64,000 bases of DNA, from contig DATMBG010000058.1 in the NCBI GenBank assembly GCA_035559535.1, positions 248,001 through 312,000 of the forward strand, written 5' to 3'. Each line of letters starts with the position of its first letter. Within the stretch, counting starts at the first letter, position 1. The notes beneath the pieces are model-generated. The model had not been told where the DNA came from, ran no database searches, and saw only the letters and a list, made by a program, of their open reading frames with translations. This document shows, piece after piece, positions 42,439 through 51,629 of the stretch. A program made the translations under genes and the position numbers. The stretch comes from Candidatus Limnocylindrales bacterium (GTDB lineage Bacteria > Moduliflexota > Moduliflexia > Moduliflexales > JAUQPW01).

Positions 42439-44328
42439 ATGGATACTTTTCTCCAACAAATTGTATCCGGTCTGGCAACCGGAGGTATTTATGCGAGCCT
42501 CGCCTTAGCCCTGGTCATGATTTATCAGGCCACAGACGTTGTCAATTTTGCCCAGGGTGAGATGGCCATGTTTAGTACTTACCTGGCATGGTCCCTTCTT
42601 AATGCCGGAGTACCCTACTGGATAGCATTCTTTTCCACCCTTGCCATTGCCTTTATAGGAGGTCTTTTGATTGAACGGACGATTATCCGACCTATGGAGA
42701 ATGCTCCGGTTCTTTCCATTGTAATCGTTTGTATTGGACTTTTGGTCATCTTTAACAGTTTAGCCGGATGGATCTATTCCTATGTTATTCAGTCCTTTCC
42801 AAGTCCCTTCCCAAGAAAACCCTTAAAAATCGGGAATATCGTCTTCGGTTTGCACGATTTAGGCATCATCGGGATTACCCTTATCCTCTTGATTTTTCTT
42901 TACCTGTTTTTCAAATATACCTCCCTCGGCCTTGCCATGCGAGCAGCCGCCCAAAATCCGGTATCCAGCCGACTGGTTGGAATTCGTGTAAGCTGGATGC
43001 TGGCATTGGGTTGGGGATTGGCTGCTATGATCGGGGCCGTGGCTGGTATGATGATAGCTCCCATTGTCTTTCTAGAACCCAACATGATGGGAGGTATCAT
43101 GATCTATGCCTTTGCTGCTGCAACCCTGGGTGGATTTAACAGTCCCCTGGGGGCCGTAATAGGCGGGATTTTAGTCGGTATTACCGAAAATCTGGCGGGT
43201 ACCTATATTCCGTTTATCGGTACAGATCTCAAACTCACGGTTGCCCTGATGGTAATCCTTATGGTCTTGCTGGTAAAACCTACGGGATTGTTCGGTAAGG
43301 CAAGGATCGGTAAGATATGGGAAATGAAAAGAACCACTCAGATACCGGAATTTGCCGGGGTGGGGGCACCCTCGATCCCTTCCTATTGGAAAATGATCGG
43401 CCTGCTTGGGGTGTTAACCGTTGCCGTTTTATTGCCCTTCGTTGTGAGCAGTTATCGCCTGTTTCAGTTTACAATGGCCTATGTCTATGCCATTGCTCTC
43501 CTAGGGCTTAATATGCTTACCGGTTATAACGGTCAGATCTCTCTGGGGCACGGAGCCTTCTATGCCCTTGGAGCTTATACTACGGCTATACTCATTGAAC
43601 GTGGGGAGATGGCGTACGGTTGGACGATCCCCATAGCAAGTTTTATTTGTTTGATAACGGGTTTTCTGTTCGGAATTCCGGCCCTCCGGCTGGAAGGCTT
43701 ATATTTGTCCCTGGCTACCTTTGCCCTGGCCCTTTCCATTCCTCAGATCTTAAAATACTTTGAATCCTGGACGGGCGGTGTACAGGGGATCATTCTCTCC
43801 AAGCCCGAAGTGCCTTTTGGCCTGTCGCTCAACCCGGATCAGTGGCTCTACTTTCTGGTTTTAGGGATTCTGGTCATATCCTTTGGAATCGGCTGGAATT
43901 TGCTTCGTGGACGTGTCGGTCGCGCCATCATCGCCATACGAGATCATCCCATAGCAGCTGAAACCCTGGGAATTCCTAATGCCCTTTACAAATCCCTAAC
44001 CTTTGGTGTGAGCGCCATGTATACCGGTACTGCCGGAGCACTGGGAGCCCTTGTCGTCCAGTTCGTGGCTCCGGATAGCTTCAATGAATTTTTGTCGATT
44101 TCCTTTCTGGTGGGGATCGTCATAGGAGGTCTTTCTTCAATTTCCGGAGCCCTTTTCGGAGCCTTCTTCATTCAATTCGTACCAACCTATGCCCAAAACA
44201 TTTCAAAAGCAGCTCCGTGGGCCATTTACGGGATCTTTTTGATTGTATTTATGTATGTGATGCCGACAGGTATTGCAGGTTTTTTGCAGAAAGTCTGGGG
44301 CCGGCTTGGCCGGTTTAGGAGGAAGTAA
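42439..44328 (+). CDS. livHM: Fused LivH-LivM branched-chain amino acid permease
   Basis: 629-residue inner-membrane protein joining both permeases of a Liv importer. Residues about 5-290 are LivH (FLQQIVSGLATGGIYASLAL, DVVNFAQGEMAMFS, FAAATLGGFNSPLGAVIGGI). A short hydrophilic linker (about 293-320) leads to LivM (about 325-615) with NMLTGYNGQISLGHGAFYAL, IPALRLEGLYLSLATFALAL and RDHPIAAETLGI. About 17 hydrophobic helices can be counted. The fused protein presumably forms the whole membrane channel with LivG and LivF. No periplasmic binding protein is encoded next to this cluster; the one at 692-1888 belongs to another Liv set. Confidence 0.93.
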   Translation: MDTFLQQIVSGLATGGIYASLALALVMIYQATDVVNFAQGEMAMFSTYLAWSLLNAGVPYWIAFFSTLAIAFIGGLLIERTIIRPMENAPVLSIVIVCIGLLVIFNSLAGWIYSYVIQSFPSPFPRKPLKIGNIVFGLHDLGIIGITLILLIFLYLFFKYTSLGLAMRAAAQNPVSSRLVGIRVSWMLALGWGLAAMIGAVAGMMIAPIVFLEPNMMGGIMIYAFAAATLGGFNSPLGAVIGGILVGITENLAGTYIPFIGTDLKLTVALMVILMVLLVKPTGLFGKARIGKIWEMKRTTQIPEFAGVGAPSIPSYWKMIGLLGVLTVAVLLPFVVSSYRLFQFTMAYVYAIALLGLNMLTGYNGQISLGHGAFYALGAYTTAILIERGEMAYGWTIPIASFICLITGFLFGIPALRLEGLYLSLATFALALSIPQILKYFESWTGGVQGIILSKPEVPFGLSLNPDQWLYFLVLGILVISFGIGWNLLRGRVGRAIIAIRDHPIAAETLGIPNALYKSLTFGVSAMYTGTAGALGALVVQFVAPDSFNEFLSISFLVGIVIGGLSSISGALFGAFFIQFVPTYAQNISKAAPWAIYGIFLIVFMYVMPTGIAGFLQKVWGRLGRFRRK

Positions 44329-44583
44329 GCAGCCTTATATCTATCCTGAACTCCGTGTAACTTATGCCCGGGTGGAGCCCAAAAGATCCCAACCGACCAC
44401 GATCCATACATATTATAGAACAAGAGGTCCCTATCCTTGCCTTGCAAGGATTACCGGCCCGGATATCCTTCTATTCATGACGGTATATCCTTTTTGGAAG
44501 ATTGGGAAGAAGGATTTTTGCCTTCCAGATCCCTCATCCTTCCGGTCGATGGAATCCAAATCCAGGATTTCAATTCCCTTTGT

Positions 44584-45699
44584 CTATTTATAGAAATTTT
44601 TAAAGAATCCGGTTTTTTTAGGTGGAGCCACGGGTTCGTTACTGATGCGGGCAAACTCCCGAAGCAACTCTTCTTGTTTCTCGGTTAAATGGGTAGGTAC
44701 GCTGACAACCACCCGGACATACTCATCTCCTCGTCCATTCCCTCTCAAGTGAGGAATACCTTTACCTTCCAGGGTAAAGACCTTCCCGGTTGGTGTTCCG
44801 GGTGGGATTTTAAGTTTTGTGGTTCCCTCCAGGGTAGGAACCTCGATTTCTGCACCCAGAGCTGCCTGGGTGAAGGCTATGGGGACTTCACAGTAGATAT
44901 CGTTACCGTCCCTTTTGAAAATTTCATGGGGTTCTACCGAGATGAAAATATATAAATCTCCAGGTGGTCCCCCCCGGAGGCCCCCTTCCCCTTCTCCTTG
45001 GAGTCGTAGTTGAGCTCCGGTATCCACGCCTGCCGGAATTTTTAGACTGAGCTTTTTCTTCTTCTGAACTTTCCCCGACCCTTTACACTCTTTACAGGGC
45101 TCTTCGATGGTACTTCCAACTCCTCCACAGCGGCTACAGGTAAGGCTAACGGTGAAGAATCCTTGAGATCGACTTATAGTACCGGTCCCACGACAGGCCG
45201 GACAGGTAATTCGTCCCGTACCGGGTGCAGCACCCGTCGCCCCACACGTCTCACAGGATTCAGCTTTTTCTATCTGAATTTCCTTTTCTGTTCCGAGGGC
45301 AGCCTCCATAAAGGAAATACTTAAATCGTACCTTAAATCAGATCCCCGCTGAGGACCTGCCCGTCTCTGTCTGGAACTTCGACCTCCAAATCCTACATTG
45401 AAGAAATCCTCAAAGATATCCCCAAAGCTGGAAAAAATATCTTCAAATCCACCAAATCCACCAACACCGGCCCCTCTTAGACCTTCATGGCCGTATTGAT
45501 CATATAAACGTCGTTTTTCAGGATCACTTAAAACCTGATACGCTTCCGCTGCTTCTTTAAACTTTTCTTCGGCTTCTTTGCTACCTGGATTCTTATCCGG
45601 GTGGTACTTTAAAGCTGCTTGCCTGTAGGCTTTCTTTATTTCAGCTTCTGTAGCATTTCGAGATACACCCAGAACCTTATAATAGTCACGCTTTTCCAT
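44584..45699 (-). CDS. dnaJ: Chaperone DnaJ
   Basis: 371-residue type I Hsp40. J domain residues 4-70 with the HPD motif in [11 protein letters not shown]; a G/F-rich stretch ([20 protein letters not shown]); four zinc-finger CxxCxGxG motifs ([32 protein letters not shown]); and C-terminal substrate domains with [19 protein letters not shown]. It stimulates DnaK ATPase. GAGG precedes the ATG by five bases. dnaK and grpE are not in the window. A sigma-70 promoter precedes it. Confidence 0.97.
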   Translation of the reverse strand: MEKRDYYKVLGVSRNATEAEIKKAYRQAALKYHPDKNPGSKEAEEKFKEAAEAYQVLSDPEKRRLYDQYGHEGLRGAGVGGFGGFEDIFSSFGDIFEDFFNVGFGGRSSRQRRAGPQRGSDLRYDLSISFMEAALGTEKEIQIEKAESCETCGATGAAPGTGRITCPACRGTGTISRSQGFFTVSLTCSRCGGVGSTIEEPCKECKGSGKVQKKKKLSLKIPAGVDTGAQLRLQGEGEGGLRGGPPGDLYIFISVEPHEIFKRDGNDIYCEVPIAFTQAALGAEIEVPTLEGTTKLKIPPGTPTGKVFTLEGKGIPHLRGNGRGDEYVRVVVSVPTHLTEKQEELLREFARISNEPVAPPKKTGFFKNFYK

Positions 45700-45795
45700 A
45701 AAAACCTCTCTTCATTTTGATTTCTAAGCAGAAGGGTTTGTACCAGAGTGGGATGTGTTTTATTCTCTGGGGACATCGATCCATTTGACATTTAT

Positions 45796-45824
45796 AAGAT
45801 AAATTCCAGGGGGGTATTCGTCAA
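45796..45824 (-). promoter_or_regulatory. Promoter for dnaJ
   Basis: On the minus strand TTGACG (45819-45824), a 17-base spacer and TATCTT (45796-45801), about 95 bases before the dnaJ ATG. It is not a clear heat-shock promoter and no CIRCE element is seen. Confidence 0.5.
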
Positions 45825-45865
45825 GATATTCCCCTTTTTAAGGACGGTAACGTTGATCCGGGTGG

Positions 45866-47413
45866 TTAAGGGGATGTCAGGGCTTGATGAAGTTCTCGGA
45901 AGCTTTCTTTGAGGTTCGGATAAAGGGCCTTATAAACTTCAAAAAAGCGGGTATATAGGGGATACAACTCAGGGTTAGGAAGGTAAGTTTGAAACGGAGA
46001 AGCAGCCGCCAGTTTAACAGCCTCCCGGTAATCTCTATAGATACCTGCAGCTAAGCCACCAAGCAGGGCCGCCCCCAGAACGGCAGTTTCTTTAATATTC
46101 AGGGTATGAACTACTTTGTTCATGGCGTCGGCCTTAATTTGGTTCCAGAGATCGCTTTTAGCGCCGCCCCCAACGGTATGGAAGGCATTAACAGAAAATC
46201 CCAATTCTTTCTCCACAATCTCCACATTCTGACGGAGGCCATAGGCAGTTCCTTCCAGGATTGCCCGGATAAAGTCCCCTCGGGTAGTGCTGAGAGAAAA
46301 TCCGAAAAACAGGCCCCGGGCCAGGGGGTCCCAGATAGGGCATCGTTCCCCTGCCAGATAAGGGAGGAAAAGAACCCCACCGGCTCCGGGTGGGGATTTT
46401 TTGGCTTCCAAATCCATGAGCTCATAGGCACTTATTCCCAGCTTTTCACCGACTTCTTTTTCATACCGGCAGAACTGTTCCCGAAACCATTGATAGGCTG
46501 CCCCCGGTGCGACCATGGCTCCCATGAGCAACCAGCGATCCGGGACGACGTGACAGCGGTTCATGAGGCGAATATCAAATTTAGGCTGATCCGAACATAC
46601 CGAGATCACATCCGAAGTGCCGGTTGTTTCAAAAACCTGGCCCGACTCTGTAATCCCAGAGCCAAAAGCCGAACAGGCTGTATCGGCTCCACCTATAGCT
46701 ACTGGAATGCCTGCAGGTAATCCGGTTACCCGGGAGGCCTTGGAAGAGACTTTTCCGATAACTGTGGGAGAGGATAGGGCCGGAGGTAGCTTATCCTGAT
46801 TAAGTTCCAGTTCTTCAATCAGATCAAAACACCAATCTCTACATCCACCTGTATCGAAAATCCCGGTAAACGAGGCATTGGTCCAGTCTATACCAAACTT
46901 TTCTGTCAGACGGAAGGCCAGAAAAGTATTGCCATGCCCTAATACCCGGGCCTTCTGATAAGTATGGGGTTCATTTTCTTTTATCCAGAGCATGCTGGTG
47001 ACCGAGAAGGTTCCAGGGGCTATACGGTTTCCTACCCTTCGAAAGATTTGTTCTAAACCGCATCTTTTGATGATCTGCTCGCTTTGTGCCACGCTACGAC
47101 GATCCAGGTAAAGGATAGCAGGCCGAAGAGGATTCCCCTCTTTATCCAGGGCAACCAGGGAGGGGCACATGTTACTGATTCCAATCCCCACAATCTCCCT
47201 CTTTTTAATCTGGGCTTGCTGACAGGCCAGATCCAGTCCTTTTAAAAACGCCTGCCACCATATCTCCGGGTCTTCTTCTGCCCAGGAAGGATGAGGATGC
47301 TGAATGTCATAGCCTATCTGACCCAGACCGCGGATTTTACCTCGCTCATCCACCAGGGCTACTTTGGCACTTTGAGCCCCCAGGTCTATACCTAACAGGT
47401 AGGAGTTTTTCAT
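45866..47413 (-). CDS. xylB: FGGY-family carbohydrate kinase (xylulokinase-like)
   Basis: 515-residue sugar kinase. The N-terminal ATPase motif is YLLGIDLGAQSAKVALVDER; the FGGY signature regions appear as PAGIPVAIGGADTACSAFGS, TGTSDVISVCS, GGVLFLPYLAGERCPIWDP and VGGGAKSDLWNQIKADAM. It phosphorylates a ketose or polyol at the end of a catabolic step. It is third on the minus strand after a zinc polyol dehydrogenase and a DhnA-type aldolase, so the three likely oxidise, phosphorylate and cleave one sugar. The sugar is not readable; LsrK of AI-2 breakdown is also an FGGY kinase. Confidence 0.88.
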   Translation of the reverse strand: MKNSYLLGIDLGAQSAKVALVDERGKIRGLGQIGYDIQHPHPSWAEEDPEIWWQAFLKGLDLACQQAQIKKREIVGIGISNMCPSLVALDKEGNPLRPAILYLDRRSVAQSEQIIKRCGLEQIFRRVGNRIAPGTFSVTSMLWIKENEPHTYQKARVLGHGNTFLAFRLTEKFGIDWTNASFTGIFDTGGCRDWCFDLIEELELNQDKLPPALSSPTVIGKVSSKASRVTGLPAGIPVAIGGADTACSAFGSGITESGQVFETTGTSDVISVCSDQPKFDIRLMNRCHVVPDRWLLMGAMVAPGAAYQWFREQFCRYEKEVGEKLGISAYELMDLEAKKSPPGAGGVLFLPYLAGERCPIWDPLARGLFFGFSLSTTRGDFIRAILEGTAYGLRQNVEIVEKELGFSVNAFHTVGGGAKSDLWNQIKADAMNKVVHTLNIKETAVLGAALLGGLAAGIYRDYREAVKLAAASPFQTYLPNPELYPLYTRFFEVYKALYPNLKESFRELHQALTSP

Positions 47414-47498
47414 TTTGAAGCCACCCCGGCACGGAAAACATTAAGATTCTATTTTTACTTCTCCATGAATCCAGTGCCTCCGGTAGCTTTAGGTTCCC

Positions 47499-48299
47499 TT
47501 ATCCCTTCAAAATTTCCAGAGCTTCCTGGACACTTTTATTTTCATGAATAATCGCCTTTAAAGCCTTAATAATCCCTATGACATTCTGATGATCCCAGAT
47601 ATTTCGTCCGTAAGCAACCCCCAGTGCGCCGGCATCCATGACCCCTTTGGTCATTTGAAGCAGTTGCTCATCGCTATCCATCTTCGGACCTCCTGCAGCC
47701 ACTACCTTTCCAGGAGCTACCTCTACCACTTTTCGGAAAGTTTCGGGATCTCCAGAATACCAGGTCTTGATTACATCTACACCTAACTCCTCTCCCGCGC
47801 GAACACAATAGCTGAGGTTAGGAACCGAATAACGTTCCTCATCCTTAATGAGTTCCCCTTTGGGATACATATGAGCCATGAGAACTAATCCGGCCAGTGA
47901 AGCATCCCGGGAGAGGGCTCCTAAATTTCTTAACATCTCCGCCTGTCGCTCACCCCCCAGAATAACTCCCATGGAAATTGCATCGGCTCCTAATCGAATA
48001 GCCTCATCCACCTGGGTTACCCAGGTATCATAGGTGGGATGATACGGCGAAAAGCTGGAAGCTTTTATAAGCAGAGGAATTTCTCCGGCATAGGGATAAA
48101 AAAATCGTTCGGCAATGCCTTTATGCATGAGAAGGGCATCGGGACCTCCCTGAATGATCTTCTCCATGGTATCCTCCATCTTAACCAATCCCGGAAACAG
48201 ACCCCGGGTAATGGGATGGTCCACGGTTACAATGAAAAGCTTCCCGGATTTCGGGTTTAAGATTCTTTTGAGTCGGACTTTTTTACCTAAAGATAACAT
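47499..48299 (-). CDS. DhnA-type class I aldolase (LsrF / FbaB-like)
   Basis: 266-residue TIM-barrel aldolase. FIVTVDHPITRG, ADAISMGVILGG, LVLMAHMYPKG and the Schiff-base lysine in VDVIKTWYSGDPETF match the DeoC/FbaB/LsrF family, and AGGPKMDSDEQLL is the conserved phosphate loop. Members are class I fructose-bisphosphate aldolase, 2-amino-3,7-dideoxy-heptulosonate synthase or LsrF thiolase. The context (polyol dehydrogenase upstream, FGGY kinase downstream) favours cleavage of a ketose phosphate. The ATG at 48299 is preceded by a word array. Confidence 0.85.
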   Translation of the reverse strand: MLSLGKKVRLKRILNPKSGKLFIVTVDHPITRGLFPGLVKMEDTMEKIIQGGPDALLMHKGIAERFFYPYAGEIPLLIKASSFSPYHPTYDTWVTQVDEAIRLGADAISMGVILGGERQAEMLRNLGALSRDASLAGLVLMAHMYPKGELIKDEERYSVPNLSYCVRAGEELGVDVIKTWYSGDPETFRKVVEVAPGKVVAAGGPKMDSDEQLLQMTKGVMDAGALGVAYGRNIWDHQNVIGIIKALKAIIHENKSVQEALEILKG

Positions 48300-48302
48300 A
48301 AT

Positions 48303-48415
48303 TTATAGGATGGAGGTATGGAGGTATATTCTCCCTCCTACACCTCTATACTCCCATACCCCCATACCTCCATACCTCCATACGCCCATACTCCCATACC
48401 CCCACACTCATCAGG
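48303..48415. repeat. Inverted word array (GGATGGAGGTATGG / CCATACCTCC)
   Basis: AGGATGGAGGTATGGAGGTA on the left and CTCCCATACCCCCATACCTC with further CCATAC words on the right, between the alcohol dehydrogenase and aldolase genes. Shares its word with 14300, 16590 and 31598. Confidence 0.75.
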
Positions 48416-49448
48416 GTATTACAACCACTTTAATTCCTTTACTTTCTACAACGGTTTTAAGGGCCTTATCGATTTCTTCCAGGGGGAATCGATGGGTAAT
48501 GAGCTTATCGAGTTTAATCTGTCCGGAGATGACCAGTTTCATAGCCTCGTTAAAATGCCAGGGGGCTGCAGAAGCGGTACCTGTTACATTAAGTTCATTG
48601 TAGTGAATCAAATTGGCCTCGATGGTCGATTCTCCTTTACCACTAAATCCGGCAAAGAGATTGATATTTCCCTGCTTGCGGGTTATTTTAAAGGCCTCAT
48701 TAATCAAGGAGGGGACACCAATGGCCAAGAGAGTCACATCTGCCCCAATACCCTGGGTCTCTTGCATGACCACTTCTTGGAGACTGGTCGTTTTAGGATT
48801 TACACAAATATCGGCTCCCAGTTCCTTGGCAAGAGCTAAACGTTCTTCGACAGGCTCACTGACTATCACTCTGGTTGCACCCGCTTGTTTAGCGAGTTGG
48901 AGGTGCATCAATCCAATAGGACCCGCCCCCATGATGACGACTGTATCTCCCAACTTGATCTGAGAACGGCGATTTCCATTATAACAGCAGGCCAGCGGTT
49001 CAATCAACGCAGAGACTTCGAAGGGAATATCTTCCGGTACTTTAAATATATTACCCTGACGGATGGCTATGCCTGGGATTCGCAAGTACTCCTGGAGCCC
49101 CCCATCATATTCATAACCGATGGCCGTTCGATTCATACAGATATTATCCATGCCTCTTTGGCAGGCATAACAGACCCCACAAGGAATTACAGGACAGATG
49201 CTGACATGATCGCCTTCTTTAAAATCTCGAACCTGACTTCCCAGGGCTTCCACAATTCCAGAAATCTCATGGCCGATTACCGAAGGATAGTGAACCCCTT
49301 TGGTTTTGGTACCGTAGTAGATCCGGGTATCGGTTCCACAGATCCCACAAGCTTTAACCCGTACCAACATTTCATCAGAGTTAATAGAGGGGATTTCTAT
49401 TTCTTCTACCTTTATGTCATTGGGTTTGTGGAGTACCGCAGCTTTCAT
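48411..49448 (-). CDS. Zinc-dependent alcohol/polyol dehydrogenase (Tdh / sorbitol dehydrogenase-like)
   Basis: 345-residue MDR enzyme from the ATG at 49448 (a GTG at 49475 would add nine residues). Catalytic zinc ligands are in KACGICGTDTRIY and VIGHEISGIVE; the structural zinc lobe has CPVIPCGVCYACQRGMDNIC; VVIMGAGPIGLMHLQLAKQA binds NAD(P). The family covers threonine 3-dehydrogenase, sorbitol and other polyol dehydrogenases. It heads a minus-strand cassette with an aldolase and an FGGY kinase, which points to polyol or sugar-alcohol oxidation. Confidence 0.9.
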   Translation of the reverse strand: MKAAVLHKPNDIKVEEIEIPSINSDEMLVRVKACGICGTDTRIYYGTKTKGVHYPSVIGHEISGIVEALGSQVRDFKEGDHVSICPVIPCGVCYACQRGMDNICMNRTAIGYEYDGGLQEYLRIPGIAIRQGNIFKVPEDIPFEVSALIEPLACCYNGNRRSQIKLGDTVVIMGAGPIGLMHLQLAKQAGATRVIVSEPVEERLALAKELGADICVNPKTTSLQEVVMQETQGIGADVTLLAIGVPSLINEAFKITRKQGNINLFAGFSGKGESTIEANLIHYNELNVTGTASAAPWHFNEAMKLVISGQIKLDKLITHRFPLEEIDKALKTVVESKGIKVVVIP

Positions 49449-49454
49449 ATAAGA

Positions 49455-49620
49455 ATGATGTCTCGCAAAGCTCACAAAGCCGCCAAGTTTTTGATTTTTC
49501 GCAATGTGGCCGACGTATTTTATCTAAACGGAAGCTATCTACTATAGGGATCTTCAACTCGAACTGACGATTTCTGCGGTATTGCGATTTTCTTTGCACC
49601 TTTGCGCCTCTGCGAAGGAT
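49455..49620. repeat. Inverted word array (CGCAAAGCTCACAAAG / CTTTGCACCTTTGCG)
   Basis: TCTCGCAAAGCTCACAAAGC at 49458-49480 is answered by TTTCTTTGCACCTTTGCGCC and TCTGCGAAGG at about 49588-49618. It lies between the dehydrogenase gene and tRNA-Sec. Confidence 0.55.
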
Positions 49621-49647
49621 CCCACAGGTCGAATATCAAAATAAATA

Positions 49648-49745
49648 TGGCGGGAATGTGTGGGAATCGAACCCACCGCGGACTTGATTAGAGCCCGCCA
49701 CTGGATTTGAAGTCCAGGAGGCCCACCAGGGACCTAGCCATTCCC
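49648..49745 (-). tRNA. selC: tRNA-Sec (anticodon UCA)
   Basis: Selenocysteine tRNA of 98 bases including an encoded CCA. The anticodon arm CTGGA-CTTCAAA-TCCAG gives UCA (plus-strand TGA at 49708-49710). The features special to tRNA-Sec are present: a 6-bp D stem (AGGTCC/GGGCCT), a long variable arm with a 7-bp stem (GCGGGCT/AGTCCGC), and a T arm GTGGG-TTCGATT-CCCAC. The acceptor begins GGGAATGG and ends ACATTCCC before the G discriminator and CCA, so seven pairs are perfect and the eighth is G/A. selA and selB are not in the window. Confidence 0.96.
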
Positions 49746-50075
49746 GCAGAGTTAATCATTTTACTACAATATAGACTTTGATCTTTATAGCTTGTCAATA
49801 GGTTTTTATTCTTCCCATGACCCGGGGTAAAAGCCTGGGAGCCAGATAAGAAGGGTAGCTCCAGTGGGGCGATCTGTTTACCAGAACGCTGCTACGGAGC
49901 TTAAAAAATTCTGGATTTCTGAAACCCTCGACGGAAGTTGAAGGTTACAGGTCGTTGGCTCCTGATTGGACTTTTACCCTTATCCTGGCGTGTATGGGGA
50001 AGGGGAGTAGGGTGGCGAGCCGCCCGCGTTCCCAGGCAATGGGGTCAAGCTTTTCTACCTTTTCCCGGCTTTCCA
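49746..50075. other. Gene-free gap with a GGCGAG..CGCC repeat
   Basis: No convincing gene. It holds GGTGGCGAGCCGCCCGCGTT followed by CCC (50011-50035), a palindromic repeat with a relative at 62671-62693. No integrase or attachment-site duplication is seen next to selC. Confidence 0.45.
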
Positions 50076-51350
50076 TTAACACATACATCCACTGGCGGTA
50101 GCAAAACGGGTTACGGTCATGGCTACCTGGGCCGGGGTAACCTTTGCAGGGACACCCAGAGGTTCTTCTATATTCAGTTGTACAGATCGACCTTCCTTAA
50201 ACACATAGGTAGGACGTCGTAACACATCCAGGTTGCTGAGGGGATCTCCATCTACGACGATCATATCGGCCATTTTACCGATTTCGATGGTTCCTGTAAC
50301 TTCATCCAATCGCAGGGCTTCAGCGCTGGTCTTGGTGGCTGCTATAATCGCTTCCATGGGAGTCAGTCCGGCCTGCTGCATTTGCTCGAGTTCCGTGACC
50401 GTTTCACCCGGTATATTGAAGGGGGTTCCGGCATCTGTCCCGCAAATGATTTTTACTCCCATCCTTTTTGCCATCTTAAAGCTCTCTATATGGTCCCGAT
50501 ACATGCTTTTGATTTTCTCTACCACATAGGGGGCCATCTTCCCGCCCTCTGCATGTTTTAGAATGAAATAAGGTGCTGCCAGTGTGGCATCCAGATAGAC
50601 TCCGCGGTCTACCATCATTTGACAGGCCTCTTCATCCAACCAAACCCCGTGTTCAATTGTACGAACTCCGGCTCGGATGGCATTCTTAATTCCTTGGGTA
50701 GACTGAGCGTGGCTGGCGGTCAGTTTCCCGGCTTTAATGGCTTCTTCAAATCCTGCTGCCAACTCTTCAACTGTAAGGGAGGGGGAACGTGGATTGACGT
50801 TTGGGGTCAACACCCCTCCCGAAGCCATCATCTTGATATTATCTGCACCCATTTTAAGGTTAAGTCGGGCATATTTACGGGCTTCATCGGGTCCATCGAT
50901 TTCTTGTCCGATGAACCAGCCATGTCCACCGGTCATGGTCAGGAGTTTACCCGAGGAAAGCATCCGCGGACCCGGAATGATCCCTTCGTTGATGGCTTGC
51001 TTAATGGCGGCGTCTGCAAAATCCATAGCCCCAACATCCCGAATCGTGGTGATCCCCCGACGTAACATCCTCCAGGCATTCACAGCCCCTAAAATAGTCA
51101 TATAAAACACCGACTTCGTCTGATAGGCTGCAAAGGGATCGGGTCCTGCATCGCTCATAAGATGTACGTGACAATCAAATAAACCCGGCAAGACGGTCTG
51201 TCCGTTCAAATCAAGTGCATCCCGGGCCGACATTTTGGCTTCATTGCCGGTCCAAAGTTGCTCGATTCGACCCTGGTCATTGATGGTTAAGGCAGCATGC
51301 TCATAAAACCGCCCGGTTCCATCGATTAGACGAAAATTTACCAGTTTCAT
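50076..51350 (-). CDS. Amidohydrolase family metal-dependent hydrolase
   Basis: 424-residue TIM-barrel hydrolase of the imidazolonepropionase/prolidase-like branch. GLFDCHVHLMSDAG (HxH metal site), TGGHGWFIGQEIDG, SGGVLTP, ASHAQSTQGIKNAIRAG and EHGVW with metal-site histidines, and IICGTDAGTPFNI (Asp) are present, with a C-terminal beta domain containing GKMADMIVVDGDPLSNL. Such enzymes hydrolyse cyclic amides or peptides; Xaa-Pro dipeptidases of this fold are close. Neighbours do not show the substrate. The protein ends unusually in CMC. Confidence 0.88.
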   Translation of the reverse strand: MKLVNFRLIDGTGRFYEHAALTINDQGRIEQLWTGNEAKMSARDALDLNGQTVLPGLFDCHVHLMSDAGPDPFAAYQTKSVFYMTILGAVNAWRMLRRGITTIRDVGAMDFADAAIKQAINEGIIPGPRMLSSGKLLTMTGGHGWFIGQEIDGPDEARKYARLNLKMGADNIKMMASGGVLTPNVNPRSPSLTVEELAAGFEEAIKAGKLTASHAQSTQGIKNAIRAGVRTIEHGVWLDEEACQMMVDRGVYLDATLAAPYFILKHAEGGKMAPYVVEKIKSMYRDHIESFKMAKRMGVKIICGTDAGTPFNIPGETVTELEQMQQAGLTPMEAIIAATKTSAEALRLDEVTGTIEIGKMADMIVVDGDPLSNLDVLRRPTYVFKEGRSVQLNIEEPLGVPAKVTPAQVAMTVTRFATASGCMC

Positions 51351-51420
51351 TTTTACCTCCCTGTGAGAAACTCAAACCGGTTTATTCAAAAGAACTCTCT
51401 TCTGGCTACCCGTTCATCAA

Positions 51421-51449
51421 ACTACATACCGATTCCTCTTATCTGTCAA
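51421..51449 (-). promoter_or_regulatory. Promoter for the amidohydrolase
   Basis: Minus strand TTGACA (51444-51449), 17-base spacer, TGTAGT (51421-51426), about 70 bases upstream of the ATG. Confidence 0.55.
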
Positions 51450-51486
51450 GGTTAAAATTTCGAGGGAATAAGGTAGTGATTTACTC

Positions 51487-51515
51487 TTGACAGAACGGTT
51501 TTTTTAACCTACAGT
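51487..51515 (+). promoter_or_regulatory. Promoter for the M50 protease-trpS genes
   Basis: TTGACA (51487-51492), a 17-base spacer and TACAGT (51510-51515), divergent from the amidohydrolase promoter. Confidence 0.6.
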
Positions 51516-51629
51516 CAAAGTAATTACGAAAGAATTTCGCCTCACACCTTTATCGCTTAATACAAAAGGAATCTGGCAGGTTCTCTACAGTAAATAAATT
51601 AAAAAACTTTACAAATAGAAGGAGATTTT

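Noticed and set aside
44273-44688. Two plus-strand ORFs between the liv permease and dnaJ
   Set aside because: They overlap the ends of the permease and dnaJ genes, have no motifs and no ribosome site.
49648-49745. tRNA-Sec as the integration site of a mobile island
   Set aside because: No integrase, no direct repeat of the tRNA 3' end and no shift in gene content were seen on either side.
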